Origin: Clostridia bacterium
GTDB lineage: Bacteria > Bacillota_A > Clostridia > Christensenellales > Aristaeellaceae
Assembly (NCBI GenBank): GCA_025997215.1
Contig: BNUH01000078.1
Coordinates: 1-13,607, forward strand
Reading direction: 5' to 3'
Length of the DNA: 13,607 nucleotides
Of the stretch, positions 1-7,055 are shown one piece after another. The position numbers were made by a program, and so were the translations under genes. Position 1 is the stretch's first letter. Each line of letters begins with the position of its first letter. The notes under the pieces were generated by a model that saw only the letters and a program-made list of their open reading frames with translations, searched no databases and had not been told where the DNA came from.

Positions 1-2
1 AT

Positions 3-119
3 TCGTATACCATTTATAAGGAACGCCTGGACTCGTTAATCAGTTATCGGGTTCAGCTTTACGATGATCAGGGTATCGACCTGCCTTTTGACCAATTCGT
101 TCTCTCAAATGCTTCTTAA
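3..119 (+). pseudogene. Probable N-terminal fragment of the M24 peptidase, ended by an in-frame TAA
   Basis: Reading from base 3 gives about 38 codons ending at TAA (117-119). The fragment includes KERLDSL, DQGID and FVLSNAS. This resembles the start of the creatinase-type N-terminal domain of Xaa-Pro peptidases, where a helix with a RL..LR pattern is followed by (G)ID..(L)VS. It is in the same frame as the M24 coding sequence that resumes right after the stop, so the simplest reading is one gene split by a nonsense codon. The alternative is the unrelated C-terminus of an upstream gene. The resemblance is short and I judged it by eye. Confidence 0.45.
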
Positions 120-1154
120 TCTATAGTAGAAAATCTTGGCGAGACGGAGTATAACCGCGCGTATTTAACAGGATTCCGCTCATCGGGCGGGATACTCGTC
201 GTTGGTGCGCGCGGGGAATCATTCTTCATTACAGACGGACGATACTCAGAGTTGGCGAGTGAGCGTGCTGCCCATGTCGGGTATGAGCTGACAATAGCGC
301 AGAACCTTTCTGAATATTTCCCTCTGCTGCGGCAAACAGTCGAAAAAGCAGGTTATGGGACAATAGGATTTGAAGCGCATACCACTGTCGTGTCACGCCT
401 GGATATGCTACGTGAGCTATTGCCCGTGAAGTTGGTTCCGTCCGGCAAGTTGGTGGAATCGCTGCGTGTTCACAAGAATGCGTGGGAAGCGGAGAAAATC
501 GAGACGGCACAGCGTCTTTCTGAACGCGCGCTCAAATCAGTACTAACTTTTATACGACCGGGCGTATCAGAATTTGAGATCGCGCGTGAGATCGCCATTG
601 CACTTTATCGTGAAGGCGCGGAAGAGCTATCGTTCCCCGTAATCGCGTTGTCAGGTCCAAATACCAGCAAGCCGCTTGGACGACCAAGTGAGCGTGTTGT
701 AGAACCGGGCGATTTTGTAACGCTTGATTTTGGTATGTGGAAAGACAATTATGCTTCGGACATGACACGCACCTTTGCTGTTGGTTTCGCGACTGATGAG
801 ATGCGCGCCGTCTACGATGTAGTGCTGAACGCGCAGCTCACAGGGATTGCTGCGGCTAAGATTGGAGTTACAGGTCATGAAGCGGACTCAGCCGCCCGCG
901 CTGTCATTGAGAAGGCGGGATATGGGCATGCGTTTACACACCTTCTTGGTCACGGTGTGGGTACAACCGTTTCAGAGGCACCGCAGTTGAATATTGGCGA
1001 ACGCGCTCCTCTACCGGAAGGGGCGGTGTTCTCGATCGAACCCGGGATCTATCTGCCCGGACAGTTCGGCGTGCGTATTGAGGATCTCGTTTGGCTCTCT
1101 CCAAACGGTTCACGTAACCTGACACATGCGCCGAAAGAACTGGTGATACTGTGA
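120..1154 (+). CDS. M24-family Xaa-Pro peptidase-like protein, N-terminally disrupted and probably inactive
   Basis: M24B metallopeptidases remove N-terminal residues next to proline and use two divalent metals. Conserved sequence begins near base 159 (AYLTGFRSSGG, then ITDGRY at about 228-245). The only in-frame standard start is TTG at 252, which lies inside the N-terminal domain and has no ribosome binding site. Counting from TTG 252, the pita-bread domain spans roughly residues 75-300. All five metal ligands are visible: D159 (LDFG), D170 (SDMTR), H234 (GHGVG), E263 (IEPG) and E277 (RIED). Two normally conserved histidines are replaced: the His of PNxxxPHxxP is L142 (KPLGRP), and the His of VHExP is S241 (TVSEAP). 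In E. coli PepP the equivalent histidines take part in substrate binding and proton transfer. With the TAA at 117-119, this looks like a decaying gene or a pseudoenzyme. The family call is firm and activity is doubtful. Confidence 0.8.
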   Translation, partial: SIVENLGETEYNRAYLTGFRSSGGILVVGARGESFFITDGRYSELASERAAHVGYELTIAQNLSEYFPLLRQTVEKAGYGTIGFEAHTTVVSRLDMLRELLPVKLVPSGKLVESLRVHKNAWEAEKIETAQRLSERALKSVLTFIRPGVSEFEIAREIAIALYREGAEELSFPVIALSGPNTSKPLGRPSERVVEPGDFVTLDFGMWKDNYASDMTRTFAVGFATDEMRAVYDVVLNAQLTGIAAAKIGVTGHEADSAARAVIEKAGYGHAFTHLLGHGVGTTVSEAPQLNIGERAPLPEGAVFSIEPGIYLPGQFGVRIEDLVWLSPNGSRNLTHAPKELVIL

Positions 1155-1277
1155 TTCCTGCGGATGTTATGCTGAGACGCGTTACGGAAACCGTATTCTA
1201 GGTATGTATCGAGGCAAATATGTGCCCAAATACGGAGTTTTTCCAATCGATCAGACTCAAAACACGAATTTTTCCCA

Positions 1278-1306
1278 TTGCAGACTCACTCATGAACGTT
1301 TATACT
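1278..1306 (+). promoter_or_regulatory. Candidate sigma-A promoter of the sugar-uptake operon
   Basis: TTGCAG (1278-1283) and TATACT (1301-1306) are separated by exactly 17 bases. The -10 box matches the consensus at five of six positions and the -35 box at three of six. Transcription would start near 1313, about 50 bases before the binding-protein start codon. No other -10/-35 pair in the 208-base gap looks as good. Confidence 0.5.
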
Positions 1307-1332
1307 GTAGGCAATAGGAACCCGCATGAGTG
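1287..1332. promoter_or_regulatory. 8-bp inverted repeat flanking the -10 box, possible operator
   Basis: CACTCATG (1287-1294) is the exact reverse complement of CATGAGTG (1325-1332). The arm centres are 38 bases apart. The first arm lies in the promoter spacer and the second just after the likely transcription start. Because the first arm is not transcribed from this promoter, a protein-binding role at the DNA level fits better than an RNA hairpin. The operon's own AraC-type regulator is a possible ligand, though many AraC operators are direct repeats. Confidence 0.35.
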
Positions 1333-1362
1333 GTATGTGCGGATTGATGAGGAGGGTTATCA

Positions 1363-3000
1363 ATGAAACGTGCAATCCAGGTTTGTGCCCTGTTGCTTGT
1401 GTTACTGATATGCTTATCCGGCGTGTCGGTAGCAGACTACAACTTTCCACTTGAGACGCCTATCAAGCTCACACTCGGACTGAGCCAGAATAACAATGTA
1501 ACTGATTATGACGACAACTCCTATACCAAGTGGCTTGAAGAAGGCACAGGAATAGACATCGAATTCGTGCTATTCCCATCGTCGAATGCTGATGTGCAGA
1601 CAAAGTTGAATCTAATGGTTGCCTCCGGTGATCCGTTGCCCGATATACTGACTACCGGATTAACTGAGACCAATGTTTACGATTGGGGTCGCATGGGCTT
1701 GATACTACCCATGAACGACTATTTCGCCAAGAATGAGGACTTTAAGTCTTGGTGCGAAGATGTGATGGGAGTCACAACAAGCTACCTCCTCGGTCCAGTG
1801 ACTAGTTTGGATGGAAACATCTATAGCGCGCCAATGTATGCGCAGTCGTATAATGACGAAACATGGTACCGTGCCTTCATTAATCGAAACTGGTTGGAAA
1901 CACTTGGCTTGGATGCTCCAAAGACATACGATGACTTCCTCAATGTGCTCAGGGCTTTCAGAGACAATGACCCGAATGGCAACGGAGAAGCCGATGAAAT
2001 ACCAATGCTATCTGTGTCTGACTTGGGTTGGTTGCAAAATATGTTCATCTACTATAATAATGTAGGCTACTATCTGCCGCTTAATGAGACCGATGGTGCG
2101 GTGGATGTTGCGTATGACAAGCCTGAATACCGCGACTTCCTCGTTGCGATCAATTCGCTTGTCAAGGAAAACCTGTTGACACCGCTGTCGTGGACGCTGG
2201 ATGGAACTCAAACTACTGCCCTTTTACAGGCGGAGGTTTCACAAGTCGGACTAATCGTTAACGGCGCTGCCGATGCATTTGGTTCAGGGCGGTCCGCGGA
2301 TGATTATGTCGCCTTCGAGGTGCCGGTTGGACCGAATGGCGCGCATAACTTCACGCTAAGGCCAACTGCTGTCAGTTATAAGGGTGTAGTATCCTCCCAG
2401 TGCAAGTATCCACAGGCAGCAATGGATCTGCTGAATATCATGTTTGACAAGCGGTTTGTGGAAAGCCCTCTCGTTGCCCGTTACGGTGAAAAAGATGTAG
2501 ACTGGCGTTATTATGATCCTGAGAAGGATACGGATAAGGTTGGCGCGATCCCGGGATTTGATCCTTACATCGTACAGCTTCAGACGCAGTGGGGAGTTCC
2601 GTCGAACAAACTTTGGCAGGTTCACGCACTTACTATTGTGTCGCCAGGCACATGGTGGATTGCCGGCGTTCGCCCTGAAACAGACTATAATCTGCCTGCC
2701 TTCCTGTATGGCGCAAATTACGGTTACAACCGCAAGTTCGCTCCTAATGCGGAGGATCTGCTTGTTACCTCATCATTCCAGTACACAGAGGATGAAAAAC
2801 TCGCTTGGGCCGATATGAAAGTGGCGCTGAGCACCTACATTACCGAAACCCGTGCTCAATTCGCGCTAGGCGAGCTGGATCCAACGAACGATGCCGTATG
2901 GCAGTCTTACCTTAATGAATTGGGCAAGCTCAAGTACAAGGAAATACTGGAGTTGGATAATGCCGCCAACCAACGCAAGCAAGCCGCGCTTGGTAATTAA
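1363..3000 (+). CDS. Extracellular solute-binding protein of an LplABC-type ABC importer
   Basis: This secreted binding protein captures the substrate outside the membrane and delivers it to the two permeases encoded just downstream. ATG 1363 follows AGGAGG (1350-1355) at a 7-base spacing. The 545-residue protein starts with a signal peptide: KR, a hydrophobic stretch at about residues 8-21, and VSVA before D25, which fits signal peptidase I. The only nearby Cys (C17) has Ile before it, so it is not a lipobox. This is odd for a Gram-positive binding protein, which is usually a lipoprotein. Family features include LNLMVASGDPLPDIL (residues 82-96) and a Ca-binding-like loop DNDPNGNGEADE (201-212) typical of the large LplA/YtcQ-like group. 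Such proteins bind oligosaccharides in characterised cases, but the substrate here cannot be read from sequence. First gene of the operon. Confidence 0.88.
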   Translation: MKRAIQVCALLLVLLICLSGVSVADYNFPLETPIKLTLGLSQNNNVTDYDDNSYTKWLEEGTGIDIEFVLFPSSNADVQTKLNLMVASGDPLPDILTTGLTETNVYDWGRMGLILPMNDYFAKNEDFKSWCEDVMGVTTSYLLGPVTSLDGNIYSAPMYAQSYNDETWYRAFINRNWLETLGLDAPKTYDDFLNVLRAFRDNDPNGNGEADEIPMLSVSDLGWLQNMFIYYNNVGYYLPLNETDGAVDVAYDKPEYRDFLVAINSLVKENLLTPLSWTLDGTQTTALLQAEVSQVGLIVNGAADAFGSGRSADDYVAFEVPVGPNGAHNFTLRPTAVSYKGVVSSQCKYPQAAMDLLNIMFDKRFVESPLVARYGEKDVDWRYYDPEKDTDKVGAIPGFDPYIVQLQTQWGVPSNKLWQVHALTIVSPGTWWIAGVRPETDYNLPAFLYGANYGYNRKFAPNAEDLLVTSSFQYTEDEKLAWADMKVALSTYITETRAQFALGELDPTNDAVWQSYLNELGKLKYKEILELDNAANQRKQAALGN

Positions 3001-3019
3001 CAGCTCTAACATGACTCAA

Positions 3020-3048
3020 GCGGATGCCGCCAACCATGCGGCATCCGC
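3020..3048 (+). repeat. Perfect 11-bp stem-loop between the binding-protein and permease genes
   Basis: GCGGATGCCGC (3020-3030) and its exact reverse complement GCGGCATCCGC (3038-3048) flank a 7-base loop. The hairpin lies 20 bases after the binding-protein stop. No T-run follows, so it is not a classical terminator. In binding-protein operons, similar hairpins protect the upstream message from 3' decay and so keep the binding protein in excess over the permeases. That role is inferred here. Confidence 0.75.
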
Positions 3049-3062
3049 ACCCTGGTATAGCA

Positions 3063-3070
3063 AGGGAGGA
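3063..3070 (+). promoter_or_regulatory. Ribosome binding site that fixes a TTG start at 3078
   Basis: AGGGAGGA ends 7 bases before TTG 3078. The upstream ATG at 3024 lies inside the stem-loop and has no ribosome binding site. The ATG at 3093 is 22 bases from this site, which is too far. Confidence 0.8.
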
Positions 3071-3077
3071 ATCAGCT

Positions 3078-4004
3078 TTGCAGGAAACCAGAATGAGGCG
3101 GCTAACCCACCAAATAAGCCTTTATTGGCAGCTTTTTGTTTTTCTGATACCACCCTTGGTGTATATCGTATTATTTCACTATATCCCAATGTTTGGCGTG
3201 CAGATTGCGTTTAAGCAATACTCACCGTTATATGGCATCTGGAATAGCCCTTGGGTAGGCCTACTCCAGTTTAGACGCTTCTTTAGCGGTTACATGTTTG
3301 GCAGACTGATGCGCAATACGGTTGTCATATCGCTGTATTCGCTGGGAGTAGGTTTCCCTATACCGGTTATATTCGCATTGGCGTTGAATGTGATGACTAA
3401 TAAACGCTATCAAAAGATAGTGCAGATGGTTTCATATGCGCCGCATTTCATATCTATTATTGTATTGGTTGGTTTATTGAATGTTATGCTGGGTTCAAGG
3501 ACAGGCATGTATGGTGCTGTCGTTAAGATGTTCACTGGCGGGTTCCCGTCCGACCTATTCTCAAACCCGGCCACATTCCGACATATGTACGTTTGGTCTG
3601 GAATCTGGCAGCAAATGGGGTGGAGTGCGGTCATATATATTGCGTCGCTTTCAGCCGTAGATACTGAGTTGCACGAAGCTGCCGAGATTGATGGCGCTAG
3701 CCGCCTCAGCCGTGTATGGCACATTGACTTACCATCTATTCTGCCGACACTCTCTATAATGCTGATACTAGCCTGCGGCAGCATTCTGAGCGTAGGCTTT
3801 GAGAAAGTATATTTAATGCAAAATAACATAAATACATCCGTTTCTGAGGTTATATCAACGTATGTCTACAAGGTTGCATTGGTTAACTCACCAGATTTTT
3901 CGTATTCTACAGCGATCGGTTTTTTTAACTCAGTAATAAACCTGGCGTTTCTTGTGGTAGTGAATGCGATTACAGGCAAGCTAAGCCAGACCAGCTTGTT
4001 TTAG
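3078..4004 (+). CDS. LplB-like ABC transporter permease
   Basis: Inner-membrane subunit of a carbohydrate importer, expected to pair with the next gene's product as a heterodimer. From the TTG start it has 308 residues, the normal length for the family, and begins MQETRMRRLTHQ. The first membrane segment (about residues 16-34, ending YIVLFHYIPMFG) is followed by GVQIAFKQYSP, which is very typical of LplB proteins. About six membrane segments are visible. The EAA loop that docks the ATPase lies at about 200-219 (EAAEIDGASRLSRVWHIDLP). A frame opening at 3024 would add 18 residues of hydrophilic sequence encoded by the hairpin, so I reject it. The operon has no ATPase gene. YtcP/YteP-type systems of Bacillus share the ATPase MsmX, and the same is inferred here. 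Confidence 0.92.
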   Translation: MQETRMRRLTHQISLYWQLFVFLIPPLVYIVLFHYIPMFGVQIAFKQYSPLYGIWNSPWVGLLQFRRFFSGYMFGRLMRNTVVISLYSLGVGFPIPVIFALALNVMTNKRYQKIVQMVSYAPHFISIIVLVGLLNVMLGSRTGMYGAVVKMFTGGFPSDLFSNPATFRHMYVWSGIWQQMGWSAVIYIASLSAVDTELHEAAEIDGASRLSRVWHIDLPSILPTLSIMLILACGSILSVGFEKVYLMQNNINTSVSEVISTYVYKVALVNSPDFSYSTAIGFFNSVINLAFLVVVNAITGKLSQTSLF

Positions 4005-4029
4005 TGTAAATTGATTGTAGACGTGTTCA

Positions 4030-4035
4030 AGGAGG
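4030..4035 (+). promoter_or_regulatory. Ribosome binding site that fixes the start at 4042
   Basis: AGGAGG ends directly against ATG 4036, which is too close for initiation. The second in-frame ATG at 4042 is 6 bases away and is the likely start. Confidence 0.75.
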
Positions 4036-4041
4036 ATGGTT

Positions 4042-4956
4042 ATGACTGCAATATATAAGCCAACGCCAAAGCGTTCGCGCACGACGCGCGGTGATCGGGT
4101 TTTCTACACCACAGTTAATATTGTGATGGGTTTTATTCTGATTGCCGTTTTGTACCCATTGATATATGTAATTTCTTCCTCCATCTCTTCAGGCAGTGCG
4201 ATATTGGCGGGGAAGGTTGTCTTATGGCCCGTTGGGTTTAGCCTGGACGGTTATGCAATCGTATTTCAATACCGCTCTATCATAGATGGTTTTAGGAATT
4301 CTGTGGTATATACCATTATAGGTACGATCCTCAATGTCAGCATGGTTATGCTGTGCGCGTATCCGTTGGCAAGGAAAACATTACCAATGAGGCGTTCCAT
4401 CATGCTTATCTTTACCTTCACCATGTACTTCAGCGGAGGATTGATACCACTATACTTGGTCGTTCGTGACCTGAAGCTCATTCGCACCATGTGGTCTTTG
4501 ATAATACCAGGCGCATTATCGGTGTATTATACGATTATCGCACGTACGTTTATACAAAGCTCGATCCCGCAGGAATTGTTGGAAGCGTCAAAGATGGACG
4601 GATGCAGTGATTTTCGCTACTTCACGGCAATTGTCCTGCCGTTATCCAAAGCAATCATAGCTGTTATCGCGCTATACTGCGCGGTCGGACACTGGAATTC
4701 TTGGTTCAACGCGTTGATATATTTGAATGATCGCAAACAGTATCCATTGCAGTTAGTGCTGCGAGATATCCTAATCGTCAATCAATTGGATACGTCCAAC
4801 ATCCAGGATTCTGAGCTGGCATACAAAATGATGACGGCGGCAGAACTGATGAAGTATTCGTTGATCGTGATAGCTAGCGCACCTATGCTGATCCTATATC
4901 CGTTTGTGCAGAAGTACTTTGTTAAAGGTGTAATGATTGGCTCAATTAAGGGCTAG
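4042..4956 (+). CDS. LplC/YtcP-like carbohydrate ABC transporter permease
   Basis: Second membrane subunit of the importer (MalG-type half). From ATG 4042 it has 304 residues, normal for the family. The N-terminal tail is basic (TPKRSRTTRGDR). A first membrane segment at about 24-46 leads into SSSISSGSAILAGKVVLWP, a hallmark of this group, and CAYPLARK near 105-111 is also typical. The EAA loop sits at about 181-200 (EASKMDGCSDFRYFTAIVLP), followed by the W-N-W-F segment of the last membrane helices. The C-terminus (FVKGVMIGSIKG) matches the usual ending of the family. The gap to the upstream permease is 37 bases, with no terminator between them. Confidence 0.93.
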   Translation: MTAIYKPTPKRSRTTRGDRVFYTTVNIVMGFILIAVLYPLIYVISSSISSGSAILAGKVVLWPVGFSLDGYAIVFQYRSIIDGFRNSVVYTIIGTILNVSMVMLCAYPLARKTLPMRRSIMLIFTFTMYFSGGLIPLYLVVRDLKLIRTMWSLIIPGALSVYYTIIARTFIQSSIPQELLEASKMDGCSDFRYFTAIVLPLSKAIIAVIALYCAVGHWNSWFNALIYLNDRKQYPLQLVLRDILIVNQLDTSNIQDSELAYKMMTAAELMKYSLIVIASAPMLILYPFVQKYFVKGVMIGSIKG

Positions 4957-4995
4957 GCGTGTCAGCATTGCCAGTATATTGAAAGGGGAAACACA

Positions 4996-6036
4996 ATGAA
5001 AACAGCGGAGATTGTATTCACCAATCTCAAGCAGGCGCAGCTAATCGAGAAAGAAAGGGAGTTGCTGCCGCTGAATGAAACACAGGTACTGGTAGCGACT
5101 GAATATACAGTTATCAGCGCGGGGACTGAACGCGCAAATCTGCTGGCGACACCTAACCGAGGCGACATAGTTGATGCGTTACCGCCTGAAAAGGCTTTCC
5201 CTATAACCGTTGGCTATAGTGGGTCTGGTGTTGTCAAGGCTGTCGGCAGCAAGGTGCAGCATGTAGCGCCCGGTGATCGGGTTGCCACATGCTGGGGTAA
5301 GCACTCCACAATGAACATTTTTGATGGAGTAAATGTTATAAAAATTCAGGATGACTCAATCCGCATGGAGGATGCCGCGCTGGCGATGATCGCGGGCATT
5401 TCATTAGGAGGCGTCCGTAAAACACATTTGGAGATTGGCGAAAGCGTGCTCGTGATGGGGCAAGGCATCATCGGCATATTGGCAACCGTTTTTAGTCGCA
5501 TCGCTGGCGGAGTTCCGTTGTTAGCTGCAGATATCCGTCCTGAGCGATTAGCGCTGGCAAAAGCGTTAGGCGCGGATTTTGCGCTCAATCCACTGGAAGA
5601 AGGATTTACGCGCATGGTACATGATTTAACGAATGGAAAAGGAGTGGATAACGTCATTGAGGTGACAGGAGTAGACGCCGCTCTGAGTCAATCGTTGGAT
5701 TGTATCGCTCGCCAAGGCACGATCGCACTGCTGGGCTGCACGCGCGTGCCTACAGAGCATATCAATTTCTATCAGAAAGTGCATCGGACAGGTGTGAACA
5801 TCATTGGTGCGCACACGATGATAAAGCCACAGTTGGATTCATATCCGGGGTATTGGACATGCGCCGACGATGTCCGCGTCTACCTGGCTATGCTTGCCGC
5901 TCATCGGCTCGATGTATCGCCGCTAGTTCAGGAGATGCATAAGCCTTCGGAAGCGCCTGATGTATTTGGTAGGCTCGCGGATGAACCTAACTTCCCCGTA
6001 GGCGTATTCTTTGACTGGAGAGGTATGAGCATATGA
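4996..6036 (+). CDS. Zinc-less medium-chain dehydrogenase, BchC/cd08255-like
   Basis: NAD(P)-dependent oxidoreductase of the medium-chain dehydrogenase superfamily, 346 residues, cytoplasmic. An AGGGG site lies 7 bases before ATG 4996. The GroES-like domain covers about residues 1-145 and the Rossmann domain 146-285, with GQGIIG at 155-160. D179, after the second strand (AADIRPERL), suggests NAD rather than NADP. Where alcohol dehydrogenases have the catalytic zinc Cys, this protein has SAGTE (41-45). The four-cysteine structural zinc lobe is also absent. The SxGTE signature is shared with the subgroup that contains bacteriochlorophyllide dehydrogenase BchC and many sugar-operon proteins of unknown substrate. 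There are no photosynthesis genes here, so a BchC role is unlikely. Given its neighbours, it probably oxidises or reduces a hydroxyl of the imported compound. It overlaps the next gene by ATGA. Confidence 0.82.
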   Translation: MKTAEIVFTNLKQAQLIEKERELLPLNETQVLVATEYTVISAGTERANLLATPNRGDIVDALPPEKAFPITVGYSGSGVVKAVGSKVQHVAPGDRVATCWGKHSTMNIFDGVNVIKIQDDSIRMEDAALAMIAGISLGGVRKTHLEIGESVLVMGQGIIGILATVFSRIAGGVPLLAADIRPERLALAKALGADFALNPLEEGFTRMVHDLTNGKGVDNVIEVTGVDAALSQSLDCIARQGTIALLGCTRVPTEHINFYQKVHRTGVNIIGAHTMIKPQLDSYPGYWTCADDVRVYLAMLAAHRLDVSPLVQEMHKPSEAPDVFGRLADEPNFPVGVFFDWRGMSI

Positions 6037-7055
6037 GGAAAATTCGCGTTGTCCATTATGGTATTGAGCACGCGCACAGTTCGGTGACGATGGAATGCGC
6101 ACGCAAGTATACAGAAATTTTTGATATTGTGGGCGTAGTAGAGCCTGATGAAGCGGTCTGGCTGAAGCATTCAGGCGCGGCGGCATATCAGGGTGTGCCA
6201 AGAATCACCGAGGAGCAATTGTTTTCAAGGTGTGATGTTGACGCTGTACTCGTGGAGAGTGATGAACTGCGATCGGTTGCCGACGCTGCGAAGTGTATAA
6301 ATCATGGCTTGCATGTTCATCTGGATAAGCCTGCAGGACTATCGGCGCAGCATTTCGAATCTGTGTTGAGAGATGCTAAGCGGCAGGGGCTTACAGTTCA
6401 ATTGGGGTATATGTATCGATTTAATCCTGCTGTCCGATATTGCATTCAGGCTGTCAAGGATGGTAAGCTAGGCGATATCACATCAATAGATGGCTCCATG
6501 GGGTGCACCTATGGCAAGAACCTACGCCAATGGCTGGAGCGCTTTCCGGGTGGCATGATGTTTTTCCTTGGCTGCCATTTTGTTGACTTGGTGTATGCCA
6601 TTTGGGGCGTACCGGAGCATATCATCCCATATTCGAAATGCAGTGGTGTTGACGTTAAGAACGCTGCAGATAACGCATTTGTGGTTTTCGAATATCCGAA
6701 TGGTACGGCGGCAATTCGCGTCAACAGTGTTGAGATTAATGGGTACAATCGGCGAAACCTGACTGTATGCGGTACCAAAGGTACCATCGAAATCAGACCG
6801 ATGGAATGTCCTACACGGATGTATGAGACGATCAGCGACGGTTCTCCCAACTGGACCTGGAAGGATAGGAAGATTGACATCGACCCAGGGTTCATACCCG
6901 GCCGATACGATGCGATGATGCTCGACTTTGCCGCATGTGTTCGTGGTGAAAAAGAGAACGAATATTCATACGAGTATGAAGCACAGTTGCACAGGCTTGT
7001 ATTGAGTGCCTGCGGAGTGGATATTGATTATAAGGAGAGAGGTAAAAGGCTATGA
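6033..7055 (+). CDS. Gfo/Idh/MocA-family oxidoreductase
   Basis: NAD(P)-dependent dehydrogenase of the glucose-fructose oxidoreductase / inositol dehydrogenase family, 340 residues. The N-terminal Rossmann fold (1-125) opens with VVHYGIEHAHS. The usual GxGxxG is replaced by GIEHAHS, close to the G-x-G-H-x-H-S form of some subgroups. The family EKP motif appears as DKP (98-100), where K99 is the conserved lysine. The C-terminal beta-sheet domain carries GGMMFFLGCHFVDL with the likely catalytic H182. Family members act on sugars, inositols, sugar acids or keto-glycosides. The ATGA overlaps at both ends and ribosome binding sites GGAGAGG (6017-6023) and AGGAGAGAGG (7033-7042) indicate tight translational coupling with both flanking dehydrogenases. 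The substrate is unknown. Confidence 0.88.
   Translation: MRKIRVVHYGIEHAHSSVTMECARKYTEIFDIVGVVEPDEAVWLKHSGAAAYQGVPRITEEQLFSRCDVDAVLVESDELRSVADAAKCINHGLHVHLDKPAGLSAQHFESVLRDAKRQGLTVQLGYMYRFNPAVRYCIQAVKDGKLGDITSIDGSMGCTYGKNLRQWLERFPGGMMFFLGCHFVDLVYAIWGVPEHIIPYSKCSGVDVKNAADNAFVVFEYPNGTAAIRVNSVEINGYNRRNLTVCGTKGTIEIRPMECPTRMYETISDGSPNWTWKDRKIDIDPGFIPGRYDAMMLDFAACVRGEKENEYSYEYEAQLHRLVLSACGVDIDYKERGKRL

Noticed and set aside
1183..1195. TACGG-AAA-CCGTA hairpin as terminator of the peptidase gene
   Set aside because: The stem is only 5 bp and no T-run follows.
1290..1306. Possible catabolite-response (cre) element TGAACGTTTATA
   Set aside because: One base short of the palindromic cre consensus and poor in its right half. 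The match is no better than chance.
3024..3077. ATG 3024 as start of the first permease
   Set aside because: It lies inside the intergenic stem-loop, has no ribosome binding site, and adds 18 residues absent from the family. TTG 3078 has an ideal site.
3410..3829. Minus-strand open frame of 139 codons opposite the first permease
   Set aside because: It is fully antisense to a well-supported gene and has no start signals or known domain.
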